In this document: piece by piece, positions 1 through 5,708 of the stretch
Position numbering within the stretch: position 1 is the first letter of the stretch
How the letters are laid out: each line of letters starts with the position of its first letter
Assembly: GCA_948663505.1 (NCBI GenBank)
Contig: CAPNAQ010000069.1
Span: 1-9,397, forward strand
Reading direction: 5' to 3'
DNA: 9,397 bases
Source of the DNA: an uncultured Clostridia bacterium
Lineage (GTDB): Bacteria > Bacillota > Clostridia > TANB77 > CAG-508
Made by a program: the position numbers and the translations under genes
The notes under the pieces: model-generated
Told to the model about the DNA's origin: nothing
Database searches by the model: none
The model's input: only the letters and a program-made list of their open reading frames with translations

Positions 1-564
1 TTTTCCATTTTTCGATACTAAACTCTTAAATTGATTTGTGCTAAATCCTAATAGTTCATTTGCAAAATGGTCATATTCATCTATTATTACATATATTTTT
101 TCGTTTTCCTTTTGTATTTGAAATGCCTTAAATATCTTATCTAATATATTTTCTACTGACTCTTCTTTGTTTGTACGAAATTCTATTTTATATTTTTTTG
201 CAAATAATTCTATTGATGCTATTACCTTATCTTTAAATCCTTTCATTGTTGTTTCTTCATTTTCTGTGTTTATTCCTGAAAAGTTGAATCTTAATATGTG
301 ATAACTGTTTCTTAATGGTGTTGGGTTCTTTCCTATATATGTTTCTCTATATAATTCTTCAAATTTTTCTTTTTTATGTATGTCATAATAGTTTTCTATT
401 ACACTTGTAAATAATGTTTTTCCAAATTTTCTCGGTCTTAAAAACATTATATTTGATTCTGCTAAATTCTCTAGCATTTCTATATATTCTGTTTTATCTA
501 CATAATAATAGTTATTTTCTACTATCTTCTCATAATTACTTATTCCATAAGGTAGCTTTTTCAT
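1..564 (-). CDS. AAA-ATPase-like protein (PF09820 type), N-terminal 188 residues, truncated by window edge
   Basis: The first 188 residues of a minus-strand gene whose 3' end lies outside the window. It opens with MKKLPYGISNYEKIVENNYY followed by YVDKT, the usual opening of the AAA-ATPase-like family. Then come the family's odd P-loop, RPRKFGKT (residues 43-50), and a Walker B strand, VIIDEYD (159-165). Family members are normally about 500-600 residues and often end in a PD-(D/E)XK nuclease-like domain (DUF1703 type), which cannot be seen here. They are common multicopy accessory genes in gut anaerobes and their role is unknown. The ATG at 564 is chosen because GGAGGT (570-575) sits 5 nt upstream. 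The gene follows HU on the same strand but is separated from it by a terminator hairpin and has a promoter candidate of its own. Family assignment is confident; biological function is not. Confidence 0.85.
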   Translation of the reverse strand, partial: MKKLPYGISNYEKIVENNYYYVDKTEYIEMLENLAESNIMFLRPRKFGKTLFTSVIENYYDIHKKEKFEELYRETYIGKNPTPLRNSYHILRFNFSGINTENEETTMKGFKDKVIASIELFAKKYKIEFRTNKEESVENILDKIFKAFQIQKENEKIYVIIDEYDHFANELLGFSTNQFKSLVSKNGK

Positions 565-594
565 TTTTTACCTCCATTTCCTCTTTGTGGTTAC

Positions 595-623
595 ATTCTA
601 TAATATAAAATTAAAAAAAGCAA
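595..623 (-). promoter_or_regulatory. Candidate sigma-A promoter for the AAA-ATPase-like gene
   Basis: On the minus strand TTGCTT (618-623) and TAGAAT (595-600) are separated by exactly 17 nt, about 30 nt upstream of the start codon. The -35 box is only a partial match and overlaps the U-rich tail behind the HU hairpin, so this is a candidate only. Confidence 0.4.
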
Positions 624-633
624 GAAAATTTAA

Positions 634-707
634 AAACTACCCTGAAAATTACCTTCCTTAAAACATATCAAAATATATTTTAAGGAAAATAATTCACAGG
701 ATAGTTT
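634..707 (-). terminator. Long 35-bp-arm hairpin, HU terminator
   Basis: Arms 634-668 and 673-707 pair around a 4-nt loop. As minus-strand RNA, 29 of 35 positions are Watson-Crick, 5 are G-U wobbles (640/701, 646/695, 652/689, 653/688, 664/677) and one is U-U (645/696). Read as plus-strand RNA, the wobbles become C-A mismatches. The minus-strand transcript then runs into TTTTTAAATTTTC and a 7-T run, as expected for an intrinsic terminator behind HU. The stem is far longer than a normal terminator. Confidence 0.75.
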
Positions 708-741
708 GCTTCTATGAATTCATATATTTATATTTTCATAA

Positions 742-1020
742 TTATTTTTTATTTACTAAATCTTTTAATGCTTTACCAGCTTTGAATACTGGAGCTTTTG
801 ATGCAGGTATTTTGATTTCTTCTTTAGTTTGTGGATTTCTACCTTTTCTAGCAGCTCTTTTTCTAACTTCGAAAGAACCAAATCCTACTAATTGAACTTT
901 GTCACCTTTAACTAATGCTTCAGTTACTACTTCTACAAAAGCGTTTACTGATGCTTCAGCAGCTTTTTTTGTGTCTCCTGTTTTTGCAGCTATTGCTGCG
1001 ATTAATTCAGCTTTGTTCAT
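742..1020 (-). CDS. hup: DNA-binding protein HU
   Basis: A 92-residue nucleoid protein that binds and bends DNA as a dimer. It is full length for the HU/IHF family. The N-terminal helices start MNKAELIAAIA, the hinge reads GFGSFEVRKRAARKGRNPQT (residues 46-65), and the arm carries the DNA-intercalating proline in RNPQT. The C-terminal FKAGKALKDLVN helix is also typical. GGAGGT at 1028-1033 lies 7 nt before the ATG. It lies 117 nt downstream of the spoVB-like gene on the same strand, which recalls the clostridial yabM-mazG-hup order but without mazG. The gap has no convincing promoter, although a near-consensus Spo0A box lies in it. The very long hairpin at 634-707 ends the transcript. Confidence 0.97.
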   Translation of the reverse strand: MNKAELIAAIAAKTGDTKKAAEASVNAFVEVVTEALVKGDKVQLVGFGSFEVRKRAARKGRNPQTKEEIKIPASKAPVFKAGKALKDLVNKK

Positions 1021-1137
1021 TTAAATTACCTCCTATTAAGATATAAATATTTATGTACTTTTATCGCCTGAACTAAGCAATAACTGTACTTCCTATTATT
1101 TCTATTCGCCAACTTTCGATAAAATCCTTCTTTTTTT

Positions 1138-2794
1138 CTAATAAATTTTTAATTTTTCCAAAACTTTAACAAATTTATTACCTGCTGGCAACATTTCTAA
1201 TTCATCTTTAGTAAATATTTTCAATGCTAATACAGATAATACAAATATTACAACTGCAACAAGTATTGCTATTATTGTTGCCAATCTTTCAACAATTATT
1301 CTTTTTAAAACTAAATATATAAAATATGAACAAATAGACATCATTATTGTTGCCAAAACTGGTTTTATAACAAATTTTGAAAATGTAAGATTTAATTTTA
1401 TATGTTTGCGTAATAATGTAAATGCAATTAAAAACGCAACAACATGACAAGCAACAGAACCTATTGCAGCCCCATAAATTCCTATTTCAGGAATTGGAAT
1501 CAATGTTATGTTTAAAATAAATTTTACAAAAACTCCACATGCCAAAGAAAGTGTAGGAATCATCAATTTGCCATATCCTTGTAAAACTCCATTTATTGTT
1601 TGATCTAAAATTGTAAATATTATCGTTAATGAGCTTATTTGTAAAATTAATGCTCCATCATTTGCATTTGGAAATAATAAATTTAGTATTGGTCCGAGCA
1701 AATATAAACATTCCAACTGTACAAGGCAATCCGATTAACATCGATACAAGTAATGAAAATGATGTTTTTTGTGTTATTGTTTTTTTATCTTTTCTTGCCT
1801 TTGCTGCAGAAATTGCAGGTACTAGAGCTGTAGCAAATGCTACATTTATTGCTAATGGTAAACTTGTTAAAGTATCAACTTTTCCTCCTAAAATTCCATA
1901 TAATGATGTTGCCATATCTTCAGACATAAAGTTTTTTAAATTTCTTACAACTGTAAATGAATCTATGTTTTTGTTAATTGAAGACATAATTGCTGTTAAT
2001 GTTATTGGTATTGATACTAATAATATCTTTTTAACTATTTTTGATACACTTTGGTATTTATAATTAACTGTATTCTTAATCTCTGCTGCTATTTCTTTTC
2101 TTTCTGTTTTAAAGTATAAAAATAAATAGCTAAATCCCAAAAATGTTGCAAGTGTTGTGGCCAAATTTGCACCTGCTGCCATCCATTTTGTTGAAACATT
2201 TGATAATATTGCAACTATTTCAACTACAATTATAGTTAGTAATGTTTTAAAAACTTGTTCAAGTGATTGTGATTTTGCTCCTATACTTATTTTTTGTCTT
2301 CCATTAAAGTATCCTCTCATAACAGACGCAACTGTCACAAAAAATATTGCTGGTGATAATGCGACTAATGTCATTTCAGCTTCTGGTATTTGTAACCAAT
2401 TATTTGCAATAACTTTAGCTCCAAAAAATAATAATAAACTTCCTATTAAACCAACTATTGCAAATGTTGCAAATGCTATTTTAAAAATTCTGTAGGCACC
2501 TTTATTATCTCCTACTGCAACTCTTTCAGATACTAATTTTGATATTGCACTTGGTAATCCTATTGATGATATTGTTAATAATAATGCATATATTTGATAT
2601 CCACTTGCACATATTCCATTACCTTTATCCCCAAATCCTTCTCTATTTGTTAGATATAGTGTATATACTAATCCTAAAATTTTTATTAATATTTGTGAAA
2701 ACATTAATGTTAACACACCTTGCATAAATCCTTCTTTGTTTTGCTTATTTTTTTTCATATGCTTAGGACTTCTTCTGCTTTTCTTTCTTATCAT
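1138..2794 (-). CDS. spoVB: SpoVB/YabM-like polysaccharide flippase (MOP superfamily), interrupted by a +1 frameshift
   Basis: A multi-spanning membrane protein of the MurJ/MATE-like MOP superfamily. SpoVB-type members are thought to move lipid-linked cell-wall precursors during spore cortex synthesis; YabM is a paralogue. Two overlapping frames make up the gene. Frame one (2794 down to about 1697) gives 366 residues, including GLPSAISKLVSE and MRGYFNGRQKISIGAKSQS followed by LEQ, diagnostic of this family. Frame two (about 1695 down to 1138) gives 185 residues starting at GPILNLLFPNANDG and running through the remaining membrane helices. Joined, the protein is about 551 residues, a normal family length. 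Without a frame shift, frame one ends at TGA after RTNTKFIISKCK, losing roughly the last third. The ATG at 2794 has AGGAGGAAAG directly upstream; the internal ATG at 2755 has no ribosome binding site. Whether SpoVB or YabM is the true orthologue is not settled; the HU neighbour favours the YabM locus. Confidence 0.85.
1690..1699 (-). other. +1 frameshift site in the spoVB-like gene
   Basis: On the minus strand the zero frame reads GCT CGG ACC AAT and soon stops. Dropping one base gives GCT GGA CCA ATA CTA (A-G-P-I-L), which continues the conserved helix. Four bases, CGGA (1696-1693), occupy the place of one codon. The site is not a homopolymer. Confidence 0.75.
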
Positions 2795-3005
2795 CTTTCC
2801 TCCTATGGTAAATGCCAGTAATCTGACATCTGAATTTCAAACTTTGACATCTAACTTTCTACTTACACTTGTAGCCTCTATAATATAATTAATATTTAAA
2901 CTTGTGGTCTATTATACCATTTACATTTTGGATTTTTTATATTATTTTAATTATAATTTTTATTCATACTTTTATCAATAGTTTTCACAAATTTTCCAAA
3001 AATCA
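2795..3005. other. Left part of the divergent spoVB/rplM intergenic region
   Basis: About 210 AT-rich bases with no ORF. It contains the spoVB ribosome binding site (2798-2804), the candidate spoVB promoter near 2911-2919, and two copies of TGACATCT at 2824-2831 and 2845-2852, 21 bp apart. I see no tRNA, riboswitch or mobile-element signature. The remaining part of the gap, to 3229, is the rplM promoter and leader. Confidence 0.5.
2911..2919 (-). promoter_or_regulatory. Candidate extended -10 promoter for the spoVB-like gene
   Basis: The minus strand reads TGGTATAAT here, an extended -10 element with a perfect TATAAT (2911-2916). No good -35 box lies 17 nt upstream, which is tolerated in extended -10 promoters. 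The implied leader is about 110 nt. Confidence 0.5.
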
Positions 3006-3034
3006 TTGACAAATTAGGTTTTTTGTAATAAAAT
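3006..3034 (+). promoter_or_regulatory. Sigma-A promoter of rplM-rpsI
   Basis: Perfect -35 TTGACA (3006-3011), a 17-nt spacer and -10 TAAAAT (3029-3034, five of six). Transcription should start near 3041, giving a leader of about 190 nt before rplM. Confidence 0.8.
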
Positions 3035-3040
3035 ACTTTA

Positions 3041-3229
3041 GTAATTATGAAAATAAATTAGTTAGTGCAATTTAAATATAAAACTTCTCCCCGGTGGTTT
3101 TTATTTAAATTTCATATTAAGTTATTTCTAAATCTTTAATTTTTTAGAAATAACTTTTACAAAAATCTAAAGATTTTTGTATTGATTAAAAAAAATTAAA
3201 TTTATAAAAATAGGAGGGTAATTATTACC
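3041..3229 (+). ncRNA. Structured 5' leader of the rplM-rpsI operon (putative L13 autoregulatory leader)
   Basis: The leader holds three dyads. Stem 1 (3069-3084 with 3097-3111, one bulged T at 3079) presents a 12-nt loop, TTCTCCCCGGTG, strikingly GC-rich for this region. Stem 2 (3119-3132 with 3143-3156) is a perfect 14-bp helix followed by TTTT. Stem 3 (3159-3168 with 3171-3180) is a perfect 10-bp dyad with almost no loop. The stretch AAATCTTTA in stem 2 and its loop (3130-3138) is complementary to TAAAGATTT in stem 3 (3168-3176), so the two could interact. L13 operons in Firmicutes are known to carry autoregulatory leaders. That this is one is inference from position and structure; I did not match it base for base to a known motif. 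The ribosome binding site GGAGGG (3213-3218) is 11 nt from the ATG. Confidence 0.55.
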
Positions 3230-3667
3230 ATGAATAATACAACATATAGTCCAAAAAAAGACGAGATAGAAAGTAATTGGTATATAATTGATGCAGCAAA
3301 TAAACCTTTAGGTAGAGTTGCAACTGAAGCTGCAAAATTATTAAGAGGAAAACATAAACCTACATATACACCTAATATAGATACAGGTGATCATGTTATA
3401 ATTTTAAATGTAAAAGATGTTATTTTAACAGGAAATAAAATAAACCAAAAAATTTATAGACATCATTCAGGTTATATTGGTGGTATGAAAGAAGTACCAG
3501 CAAAAGTAATGTTAGAAAAAAATCCTGAAAAAGCTATGACATTAGCTGTTAAAGGAATGTTACCACATAATTCTTTAGGTAGAGCTCAATTAAAAAAATT
3601 GAGAGTTTATGCTGGTAACGAGCATGAAAATCAAGCACAAAAACCAAAAGTTTGGGAGGTAAATTAG
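3230..3667 (+). CDS. rplM: 50S ribosomal protein L13
   Basis: A 145-residue large-subunit protein that binds 23S rRNA early in assembly. It is full length and collinear with bacterial L13: the N-terminal WYIIDAANKPLGRVATEAAK block, LLRGKHKPTYTPNIDTGDHV at residues 37-56, VKGMLPHNSLGR at 107-118, and C-terminal YAGNEHENQAQKPKVWE. The start codon has GGAGGG 11 nt upstream, slightly long spacing, but no nearer start keeps the usual N-terminal length. It is the first gene of a two-gene operon with rpsI, with one base between them. In many Firmicutes this pair follows truA; here it stands alone behind its own promoter, divergent from spoVB. Confidence 0.98.
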   Translation: MNNTTYSPKKDEIESNWYIIDAANKPLGRVATEAAKLLRGKHKPTYTPNIDTGDHVIILNVKDVILTGNKINQKIYRHHSGYIGGMKEVPAKVMLEKNPEKAMTLAVKGMLPHNSLGRAQLKKLRVYAGNEHENQAQKPKVWEVN

Positions 3668-3668
3668 A

Positions 3669-4070
3669 ATGGCTAAATCAGAAAATATTGTTTACTGTGG
3701 TACTGGTAGAAGAAAATCTTCTATTGCTAGAGTAAGAATTGTTGAAGGAAATGGAAAAATAACTATTAATGGCAAAGATATAGATGAATTTTTCGGATTA
3801 GAAACTTTAAAAGTTATTGCAAGACAACCTCTTGCTGTTACAAATACTTCTGATAAATATGATGTTATTTGTTCTGTTAAAGGTGGAGGTTTTACAGGTC
3901 AAGCTGGTGCAATTAGACATGGTATTGCTAGAGCATTAAATGAGGCTAATAGTGAATTTAGACCTGCTCTTAAGTCAAATGGATTTTTAACTAGAGATTC
4001 TAGAATGAAAGAACGTAAAAAATATGGTCTTAAAAAATCTAGAAAAGCTCCTCAATTTAGTAAGAGATAA
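3669..4070 (+). CDS. rpsI: 30S ribosomal protein S9
   Basis: A 133-residue small-subunit protein whose C-terminal tail reaches the P-site tRNA. Family marks are GTGRRKSSIARV (residues 11-22), GGGFTGQAGAIRHGIARAL (72-90), and the basic tail SRMKERKKYGLKKSRKAPQF ending in the conserved SKR. Its ribosome binding site GGAGGT (3655-3660) lies inside the last codons of rplM, 8 nt before the ATG, so the two genes are tightly co-translated. The operon ends at the hairpin at 4111-4140. Confidence 0.98.
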   Translation: MAKSENIVYCGTGRRKSSIARVRIVEGNGKITINGKDIDEFFGLETLKVIARQPLAVTNTSDKYDVICSVKGGGFTGQAGAIRHGIARALNEANSEFRPALKSNGFLTRDSRMKERKKYGLKKSRKAPQFSKR

Positions 4071-4075
4071 AAAAG

Positions 4076-4089
4076 TGCCCTTTTGGGCA
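4076..4089. repeat. Small TGCCC/GGGCA hairpin just behind rpsI
   Basis: TGCCC (4076-4080) and GGGCA (4085-4089) pair around TTTT. On the plus strand no T run follows. On the minus strand it is followed by CTTTTTTAT, so it looks like a short terminator facing into rpsI from the convergent side. Confidence 0.45.
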
Positions 4090-4110
4090 AGATGTCAAAA
4101 ACCTATATAC

Positions 4111-4144
4111 AAAGCAGTAATCGAAATAGATTACTGCTTTTCTT
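4111..4144 (+). terminator. Intrinsic terminator of rplM-rpsI
   Basis: A perfect 12-bp stem, AAAGCAGTAATC (4111-4122) with GATTACTGCTTT (4129-4140), and a 6-nt loop GAAATA. The stem runs into TTTTCTT on the plus strand. It is the best stem-plus-T-tract behind rpsI. Confidence 0.75.
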
Positions 4145-4149
4145 GGTAA

Positions 4150-4184
4150 CAAATCTGAAAAATTTTTAATTTTTCAGTAGTTTG
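4150..4184. repeat. AT-rich hairpin in the convergent intergenic region
   Basis: CTGAAAAAT (4155-4163) pairs perfectly with ATTTTTCAG (4169-4177), and CAAA/TTTG (4150-4153 with 4181-4184) can extend it. There is no clear T run on either side; its role is unknown. Confidence 0.4.
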
Positions 4185-4190
4185 TTTATG

Positions 4191-4204
4191 AAGTCTGCAG
4201 ACTT
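4191..4204. repeat. Perfect 14-nt palindrome
   Basis: AAGTCTGCAGACTT is fully self-complementary with no loop. It lies between the rpsI and zinc-ribbon terminators. It could be chance or a protein-binding site. Confidence 0.35.
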
Positions 4205-4214
4205 TCCTATTATA

Positions 4215-4259
4215 TAATAAAAATCTCCTAATTCACATATTAATTGAATTAGAAGATTT
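4215..4259 (-). terminator. Intrinsic terminator of the zinc-ribbon gene
   Basis: Arms 4245-4259 and 4221-4235 form a 15-position stem with a 9-nt loop. The only mismatch (4227/4253) is a G-U wobble in minus-strand RNA. The minus-strand transcript then reads TTTTTATTATA. It begins 4 nt after the stop codon of the gene at 4263-4442. Confidence 0.8.
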
Positions 4260-4262
4260 ATA

Positions 4263-4442
4263 TTAATAATTATTATTTTGTTGTTTTGCAGCTTTTCTAG
4301 CTTTTCTACAATCTGGACATCTTACTGGTTGATTTGTAAATCCTTTTTCAGCATAAAATTGTTGTTCTCCTGCTGTAAAAACAAATTCTGCACCACAATC
4401 TTTACATGTAAGAGTAATATCTTCATATGTTGTTGTTTCCAT
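4263..4442 (-). CDS. Small zinc-ribbon protein (PF13451-like), 59 residues
   Basis: A 59-residue single-domain protein beginning METTTYEDITLTCKDCG. It has two cysteine knuckles, C13-x2-C16 and C42-x2-C45, in the order CKDCGAEF, FTAGEQQFYAEKGF, RCPDCRKARK. This is the probable zinc-ribbon domain common in Firmicutes, sometimes repeated or fused. The four cysteines should bind one zinc ion. The molecular role is unknown; a nucleic-acid or protein contact is plausible from the basic tail. AAGGAGGT (4451-4456 core) lies 8 nt before the ATG, a strong site. It is a single-gene unit with a sigma-A-like promoter 120 nt upstream and its own terminator. Confidence 0.9.
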   Translation of the reverse strand: METTTYEDITLTCKDCGAEFVFTAGEQQFYAEKGFTNQPVRCPDCRKARKAAKQQNNNY

Positions 4443-4560
4443 TTATATAAACCTCCTTCTTAAAATTGATCTGAATTAATTTTTTTACTTAACCAATCTA
4501 TAGAAAAGAAGGTAAATATTCTAAAAAAAATTCATTTGGTTTCTTTATAAAACCATTATG

Positions 4561-4589
4561 ACTATATCATATTTTAATACAAATTGCAA
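4561..4589 (-). promoter_or_regulatory. Sigma-A-like promoter of the zinc-ribbon gene
   Basis: On the minus strand TTGCAA (4584-4589) and TATAGT (4561-4566, five of six) are 17 nt apart. Transcription would start near 4554, giving a leader of about 110 nt that contains a small GGTTT/AAACC hairpin (4538-4554) and no ORF. Confidence 0.6.
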
Positions 4590-4634
4590 GTGATTTTTCC
4601 ATTTAAATTCTCTCTATGTTACTTGTTAATAATT

Positions 4635-5072
4635 TTATTTTTCTAAAATTATAGTAACTGGTCCATCATTAATTAATTCCACTTTCATTTCAGCACCAAA
4701 AATACCCGTTTTTACATTATCAATTTTATTTTCACATTCATGTATAACATATTCATATAATTCTTTTGCAAAATCAGGTTTTGCAGCTTCTGTAAATGAT
4801 GGTCTATTGCCACTAGAACAATCTGCATATAATGTAAATTGTGAAACTAGAAGCAATGATCCTTTTATATCTCTTAGTGATAAATTCATTTTACCTTTTT
4901 CATCCTCAAAAACACGTAGATTAATCAATTTTTTTATTAAATAATCTGCTATCTCTTTATTATCATTATGTGTTATACCAATTAAAACTAGAAATCCATT
5001 ATCTATTTTTCCAACAATTTCATTATTTACCTTAACATTTGCTTTTCTTACTCTTTGAATTACGAATTTCAT
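4635..5072 (-). CDS. dtd: D-aminoacyl-tRNA deacylase
   Basis: A 145-residue, full-length Dtd that hydrolyses the ester bond of D-aminoacyl-tRNAs (and glycyl-tRNA-Ala), clearing mischarged tRNA in the cytoplasm. Diagnostic elements are the N-terminal MKFVIQRV, the catalytic SQFTLYAD motif (residues 77-84), GNRPSFTEAAKP (88-99), and the Gly-cisPro motif in NDGPVT (135-140) near the C-terminus. The ribosome binding site is weaker than its neighbours (AAGGAAAG about 8 nt upstream), but the start matches the family N-terminus exactly. In many Firmicutes dtd follows relA; here it is a single gene with its own promoter. No clear terminator is seen after it, only an AT-only stem over the stop codon (4629-4652). 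Confidence 0.96.
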   Translation of the reverse strand: MKFVIQRVRKANVKVNNEIVGKIDNGFLVLIGITHNDNKEIADYLIKKLINLRVFEDEKGKMNLSLRDIKGSLLLVSQFTLYADCSSGNRPSFTEAAKPDFAKELYEYVIHECENKIDNVKTGIFGAEMKVELINDGPVTIILEK

Positions 5073-5113
5073 ATTATAGCTTTCCTTTCATGCTTCGTAT
5101 TTGTTATTATTTA

Positions 5114-5142
5114 TTTATAACATATTTAAATTCTATATGCAA
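5114..5142 (-). promoter_or_regulatory. Sigma-A-like promoter of dtd
   Basis: On the minus strand TTGCAT (5137-5142) and TATAAA (5114-5119) are separated by 17 nt. The implied leader is about 35 nt. Confidence 0.65.
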
Positions 5143-5155
5143 TATTAAAAAGTTT

Positions 5156-5210
5156 TTTAAGTTTCAGTTTTTTGCAAAAATATATTGTTTGGAAAAAACC
5201 CAAACTTAAA
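5156..5210. repeat. Nested dyads upstream of the dtd promoter
   Basis: An outer 9-bp inverted repeat, TTTAAGTTT (5156-5164) with AAACTTAAA (5202-5210), encloses a 12-nt palindrome TTTTTGCAAAAA (5169-5180 core). It also overlaps a hairpin, GTTTGG (5187-5192) with CCAAAC (5200-5205). The block lies between the coiled-coil gene terminator and the dtd -35 box. The function is unknown. Confidence 0.45.
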
Positions 5211-5245
5211 TAAAAAGGTTTAAGACAAAATAATCCTAAACCTTT
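5207..5245 (-). terminator. Intrinsic terminator of the sipL-yunB-coiled-coil unit
   Basis: AAAGGTTTA (5214-5222) pairs with TAAACCTTT (5237-5245). The stem extends inward by three more positions with one U-G wobble in minus-strand RNA. The minus-strand transcript continues TTTTTATTTAAG. It starts about 10 nt after the stop codon of the gene at 5256-5633. Confidence 0.75.
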
Positions 5246-5255
5246 ATAAATAATA

Positions 5256-5633
5256 CTATTCTTCTTCTAAATTCTTAATTTGAACTTTTCTATTTTCTTG
5301 TTTCCTTTGCATATTTCTTAATTGTTCATCACTTAGATCTTCACCATTTTTTGTAATATATCCAGATGTATTAATATACTTTTCAATAGTATTTTCTAAT
5401 TGATTTTCTTTAGATTGATTTTCATTTATGCCCTTAATTTGATTTTTCAAATTGTGTATTTGTTGTTCCCTAACTTCCTGAATCTTTTTAGCATTTTCTT
5501 TATTATCAATATTGCCTATATTAGAATATTGTTCTAAATGTCTTTTAGTTCTAGTATGATTTTCAACAACATTAATTAAATTTTCTATCTGTCTTTCTTT
5601 TTTTTGTAAATTATCATTATCAAAAGTTTCCAT
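5256..5633 (-). CDS. Uncharacterised charged coiled-coil protein, 125 residues
   Basis: I do not recognise this protein. It is 125 residues, very rich in Glu, Lys, Asn and Gln, almost without aromatic residues or glycine, and has no signal peptide or membrane segment. Long heptad-like helices are expected at about residues 8-40 (KKERQIENLINVVENHTRTK), 45-90 (KENAKKIQEVREQQIHNLKN) and 102-125. A short break at YINTSGYITKNGEDLSDEQ separates the last two. The ATG at 5633 is used because GGAGGT (5641-5646) lies 7 nt upstream; the longer reading from a TTG at 5648 starts inside that site. It lies 75 nt after yunB on the same strand and ahead of a shared terminator, so it is probably transcribed with sipL-yunB. 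A structural or adaptor role in the spore is only an inference from position. Confidence 0.75.
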   Translation of the reverse strand: METFDNDNLQKKERQIENLINVVENHTRTKRHLEQYSNIGNIDNKENAKKIQEVREQQIHNLKNQIKGINENQSKENQLENTIEKYINTSGYITKNGEDLSDEQLRNMQRKQENRKVQIKNLEEE

Positions 5634-5649
5634 TATAAACACCTCCAAA

Positions 5650-5691
5650 AATATTATAATAATATTATTTACTTTTTTTCGGTTTTTACAA
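5650..5691 (-). promoter_or_regulatory. Weak promoter candidate and dyad before the coiled-coil gene
   Basis: The minus strand has TTGTAA (5686-5691), an 18-nt spacer and TAATAT (5662-5667). A perfect AT-only dyad, AATATTAT-a-ATAATATT (5650-5666), overlaps the -10 box and ends next to the ribosome binding site. In such AT-rich DNA this could be chance. Confidence 0.25.
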
Positions 5692-5708
5692 AAGAAACTT
5701 CTGAAAAA

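Noticed and set aside
414..608. A 64-residue plus-strand ORF opposite the AAA-ATPase-like gene
   Set aside because: An antisense shadow with hydrophobic, low-complexity sequence and no ribosome binding site.
634..707. The long inverted repeat as a MITE or insertion-sequence remnant
   Set aside because: No flanking direct repeat is visible and the mismatch pattern favours RNA on one strand; it is kept as a terminator with a note to search for copies.
1138..1716. A separate 192-residue gene starting at the ATG at 1716
   Set aside because: It has no ribosome binding site, overlaps the upstream frame, and its sequence is the C-terminal third of the SpoVB family; it is the second half of the broken gene.
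1629..2727. Plus-strand ORFs within the spoVB-like gene
   Set aside because: They are antisense shadows of a clear membrane-protein gene and have no ribosome binding sites or family features.
2879..2884. Plus-strand TATAAT as a second rplM promoter
   Set aside because: TTGACA at 2844-2849 is 29 nt away, too far, and no other -35 box fits; the promoter at 3006-3034 is much better.
5634..5648. Longer N-terminus for the coiled-coil protein from a TTG at 5648
   Set aside because: That start lies inside the GGAGGT ribosome binding site of the ATG at 5633.
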